From positions 1 through 9,456 of the forward strand of contig BEHO01000024.1 of assembly GCA_002898915.1 (NCBI GenBank): DNA of 9,456 bases, written 5' to 3'. How positions within the stretch are numbered: position 1 is the stretch's first letter; each line of letters opens with the position of its first letter. Of this stretch, positions 7,467-9,456 are shown piece by piece. The position numbers were made by a program, and so were the translations under genes. Under the pieces are notes generated by a model. It was given only the letters and a program-made list of their open reading frames with translations. It was not told the origin of the DNA and did not search any database. The stretch comes from a bacterium HR12 (GTDB lineage Bacteria > Actinomycetota > UBA4738 > HRBIN12).

Positions 7467-8768
7467 ATGCTCGCGCTCCTCGACCTCCGAACGAGGAGGG
7501 AGCGGCTCGAGCCCCGACACCTCGAGATCGACCCCTCCATCGCCGAGACCGTGCGCGGCATCATCGAGCGCGTCCGCGCCGAGGGCGACGCCGCCCTGCT
7601 CGAGCTCACCCGCCGCTTCGACGGGGCCGACCTCGCCGAGCGCGGCCTGCTCGTCACCGACGACGAGCTCCGGGCGGCCGAGCGCGCCGTCCCGCCCGAG
7701 CTCCGTGCGTCGATCGACGCGCTCATCGAGCGGCTGCGGGACCTCCACCGTCGCCAGCTGCCGGAGGCATGGACGGAGGAGCGCGGCGGCGTCCGCGCGG
7801 CCGAGGTCGTCACGCCGCTCCGAGCGGTCGGCTGCTACGTCCCCGGCGGACGGGCCGTCTACCCCTCGAGCGTGGCGATGACCGTCGTCCCGGCCGCCGT
7901 GGCCGGGGTGGCCGAGATCGTGCTCACCACCCCGCCCGCCGCGGACGGCTCCGTCCACCACGCCGTCCTCTACGCCGCCGCACGGGCGGGCGCCACCCGG
8001 ATCGCCAAGGTCGGCGGGGCGCAGGCCGTCGCGGCGCTCGCCTACGGGACCGCGTCGATCCCCGCCGTGGACAAGGTCGTGGGGCCCGGCAACGTCTACG
8101 TCACGGAGGCCAAGCGGCAGCTCGTCGGCGTCGTGGGGATCGACGGCCTGGCCGGGCCGAGCGAGCTCGTGCTCATCGCCGACGCCACCGCGGACCCCGC
8201 GCTCCTCGCCGCCGACCTCGCCGCCCAGGCGGAGCACGACCCCGACGCCGAGACGACCTTCGTCACCCCCGACGAGGGGCTGCTCCGGGCCACGCTCCAG
8301 CGCCTCGAGGCGGAGCTCGCGGCGGCCCCGAGGGCCGAGGTCATCCGGGCCTCCCTGGCGGCCCACGGCCGGGCCGTGCTCGTCGCCGACCTGGAGCAGG
8401 CGGTGGCGGTCGCGAACGACCTCGCCCCCGAGCACCTCCAGATCGTGGCCGCCGACGCCCGATCGCTCGCCGAGCGGGTGCGGGCCGCCGGCGCCGTCTT
8501 CCTCGGCCCGTGGACGCCCGTGCCCTTCGGGGACTACGGCGTCGCGTCGAACCACGTGCTGCCGACCTCGGGCACGGCGCGGTTCGCGAGCGGCCTCCGC
8601 GCGGCCGACTTCGTCACCGTCCGCAGCGTCGTCGAGGTCTCCGCGGAGGCCGCCCGGGCGCTGGCCCCGGACGTCGCCAGGGTGGCCGAGGCCGAGGGCC
8701 TCGCCGCGCACGCCCGGGCCGCCCTGGTCCGCGCCGAGCGCGCCGCCGGGGAGGAGGTGACGGGGTGA
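7467..8768 (+). CDS. hisD: Histidinol dehydrogenase
   Basis: 433 residues from ATG 7467, with GAGGAG at 7455-7460 (6-base spacing). Zinc enzyme that oxidises L-histidinol to L-histidine in two NAD+-dependent steps, the last reactions of histidine synthesis, in the cytoplasm. All key residues are present with a constant offset of four from the E. coli enzyme: zinc ligands Q254, H257, D356 and H415, the catalytic pair E322-H323 (A-P-E-H-L-Q), and H363 in A-S-N-H-V-L-P-T-S-G. The NAD-binding region shows C-Y-V-P-G-G-R (about 131-137) and the following V-G-G-A-Q-A and V-G-P-G-N blocks. Full length for the family, no disruption. Its stop overlaps the hisC start (GTGA). Confidence 0.98.
   Translation: MLALLDLRTRRERLEPRHLEIDPSIAETVRGIIERVRAEGDAALLELTRRFDGADLAERGLLVTDDELRAAERAVPPELRASIDALIERLRDLHRRQLPEAWTEERGGVRAAEVVTPLRAVGCYVPGGRAVYPSSVAMTVVPAAVAGVAEIVLTTPPAADGSVHHAVLYAAARAGATRIAKVGGAQAVAALAYGTASIPAVDKVVGPGNVYVTEAKRQLVGVVGIDGLAGPSELVLIADATADPALLAADLAAQAEHDPDAETTFVTPDEGLLRATLQRLEAELAAAPRAEVIRASLAAHGRAVLVADLEQAVAVANDLAPEHLQIVAADARSLAERVRAAGAVFLGPWTPVPFGDYGVASNHVLPTSGTARFASGLRAADFVTVRSVVEVSAEAARALAPDVARVAEAEGLAAHARAALVRAERAAGEEVTG
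8753..8760 (+). promoter_or_regulatory. Strong Shine-Dalgarno GGAGGTGA for hisC inside hisD
   Basis: GGAGGTGA is a full-length match to the 16S rRNA 3' end (anti-SD UCACCUCC). It lies within the last codons of hisD, with its GGAGG core 7 bases before the hisC GTG. It fixes the GTG at 8765 as the hisC start. Confidence 0.6.
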
Positions 8769-9456
8769 GCCCCGCCCTCCCGCGCCCCGGCCTCCGCGAG
8801 GTCGAGCCCTACGCCGCGCCCCAGCTCGACGTCCCCGTGCGCCTCAACACGAACGAGTGCCCGTACCCACTGCCGGAGCCGTTCCGCGAGGACCTGGCCG
8901 CGGCGGTCCGCCGGCTCGACCTGCACCGGTACCCCGACCGCGAGGCCGTGGAGCTCCGGACCCGCCTCGCGGAGCTCGCCGGCCACGACCCGGAGGGGAC
9001 GTGGGTCGCGAACGGCTCGAACGAGGTCCTCCAGCAGCTGCTCCAGGCCTACGGCGGGCCCGGCCGCCGCGTCGTGCTCTTCGAGCCGACCTACGCGATG
9101 CACGCGCGCATCGCCTGGGCCACCTCGAGCGAGGTCGTCCGCGTGCCCACGGAGCCGCCCTGGCGCCTGGCCCGCGAGGACCTGGAGCGGGCGGCGGACG
9201 GGGCCCACGTCGTCTTCGTCTGCTCCCCCAACAACCCGACCGGCAACGCCCAGGACCCCGGGGTCGTGGCCGCGGCGGCCGAGGGCGCCCCCGACGTCCT
9301 CTTCGTGGTGGACGAGGCGTACGTCGAGTTCGGGGGGGAGACGGCGGCCCCCCACGTCCGGCGCCTCCCGAACCTGGTCGTCGTGCGGACCTTCTCCAAG
9401 GCCTTCGCCCTCGCCGGCGCCCGGATCGGCTACTGCCTCGCCTCGCCCGGGGTGGT
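8765..9456 (+). CDS. hisC: Histidinol-phosphate aminotransferase, 3' end cut by the window
   Basis: The GTG start at 8765 overlaps the hisD stop (GTGA); 230 codons are visible and the frame is still open at the window end, about two thirds of a usual 350-residue protein. PLP-dependent class I/II aminotransferase that interconverts imidazole-acetol phosphate and histidinol phosphate using glutamate. Visible motifs: L-N-T-N-E (27-31), G-S-N-E for the PLP phosphate region, C-S-P-N-N-P-T-G (153-160), D183-E-A-Y186 for the PLP ring, F-S-K212 as the Schiff-base lysine, and R220 in G-A-R-I-G-Y for the phosphate. These line up with E. coli K214 and R222. The related CobD and other aromatic aminotransferases share the fold, but direct coupling to hisD makes HisC by far the best call. 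Confidence 0.95.
   Translation, partial: MSPALPRPGLREVEPYAAPQLDVPVRLNTNECPYPLPEPFREDLAAAVRRLDLHRYPDREAVELRTRLAELAGHDPEGTWVANGSNEVLQQLLQAYGGPGRRVVLFEPTYAMHARIAWATSSEVVRVPTEPPWRLAREDLERAADGAHVVFVCSPNNPTGNAQDPGVVAAAAEGAPDVLFVVDEAYVEFGGETAAPHVRRLPNLVVVRTFSKAFALAGARIGYCLASPGV

Noticed and set aside
9332..9338. G7 run in hisC as a second frameshift
   Set aside because: The frame is intact on both sides (D-E-A-Y-V-E-F before and the F-S-K motif after), so the run length is consistent with a working gene.

Overview
The window reads like chromosomal DNA from a very high G+C bacterium, most likely an uncultured or deep-branching Actinomycetota. Nearly every third codon position is G or C. The left end carries the actinobacterial pairing of a penicillin-binding protein with a PASTA-type Ser/Thr kinase, and the right end has the hisD-hisC order. 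Every gene I can support lies on the + strand. Packing is tight: stop/start overlaps or gaps of a few bases, with only two short intergenic gaps (about 96 and 37 bases). No stretch over 300 bases lacks a gene. I see no tRNA, rRNA, CRISPR array, insertion sequence or phage gene.

Layout: (1) 1-80, the last codons of a penicillin-binding protein (PbpA/FtsI type), then a complete PknB-like kinase with three PASTA repeats. (2) 1801-3460, a tandem (double-domain) ThyX-family protein interrupted by one extra G in a G6 tract. Its 3' end carries a perfect 11-bp inverted repeat that may end this transcription unit. (3) 3557-7285, an aa3-like cytochrome c oxidase operon in the order subunit II (ctaC), I (ctaD), IV (ctaF), III (ctaE). 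(4) 7323-7466, an unrecognised 47-residue single-helix membrane protein, possibly leaderless. (5) hisD (complete) and hisC (cut by the window end), the start of a histidine operon.

How the genes work together: the kinase is expected to sense muropeptides or lipid II through its PASTA repeats and control cell-wall synthesis alongside its PBP neighbour. The four cta genes encode a terminal oxidase. HisD and HisC act in histidine synthesis (histidinol oxidation and histidinol-phosphate transamination).

The oxidase is the most interesting part. Subunit II has a complete CuA site plus a second, C-terminal cupredoxin domain with a full type 1 copper ligand set, where caa3 oxidases carry a cytochrome c domain. 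Subunit I has the Tyr-Ser signature of A2-type heme-copper oxidases instead of the helix-VI glutamate. It also has valine at the position of the usual K-channel lysine and a two-helix N-terminal extension. The ThyX-like protein is also notable: its two halves appear to keep complementary parts of the ThyX signature. No cytochrome c, bc1 complex or heme A synthesis gene is visible here, so the electron donor is inferred only.
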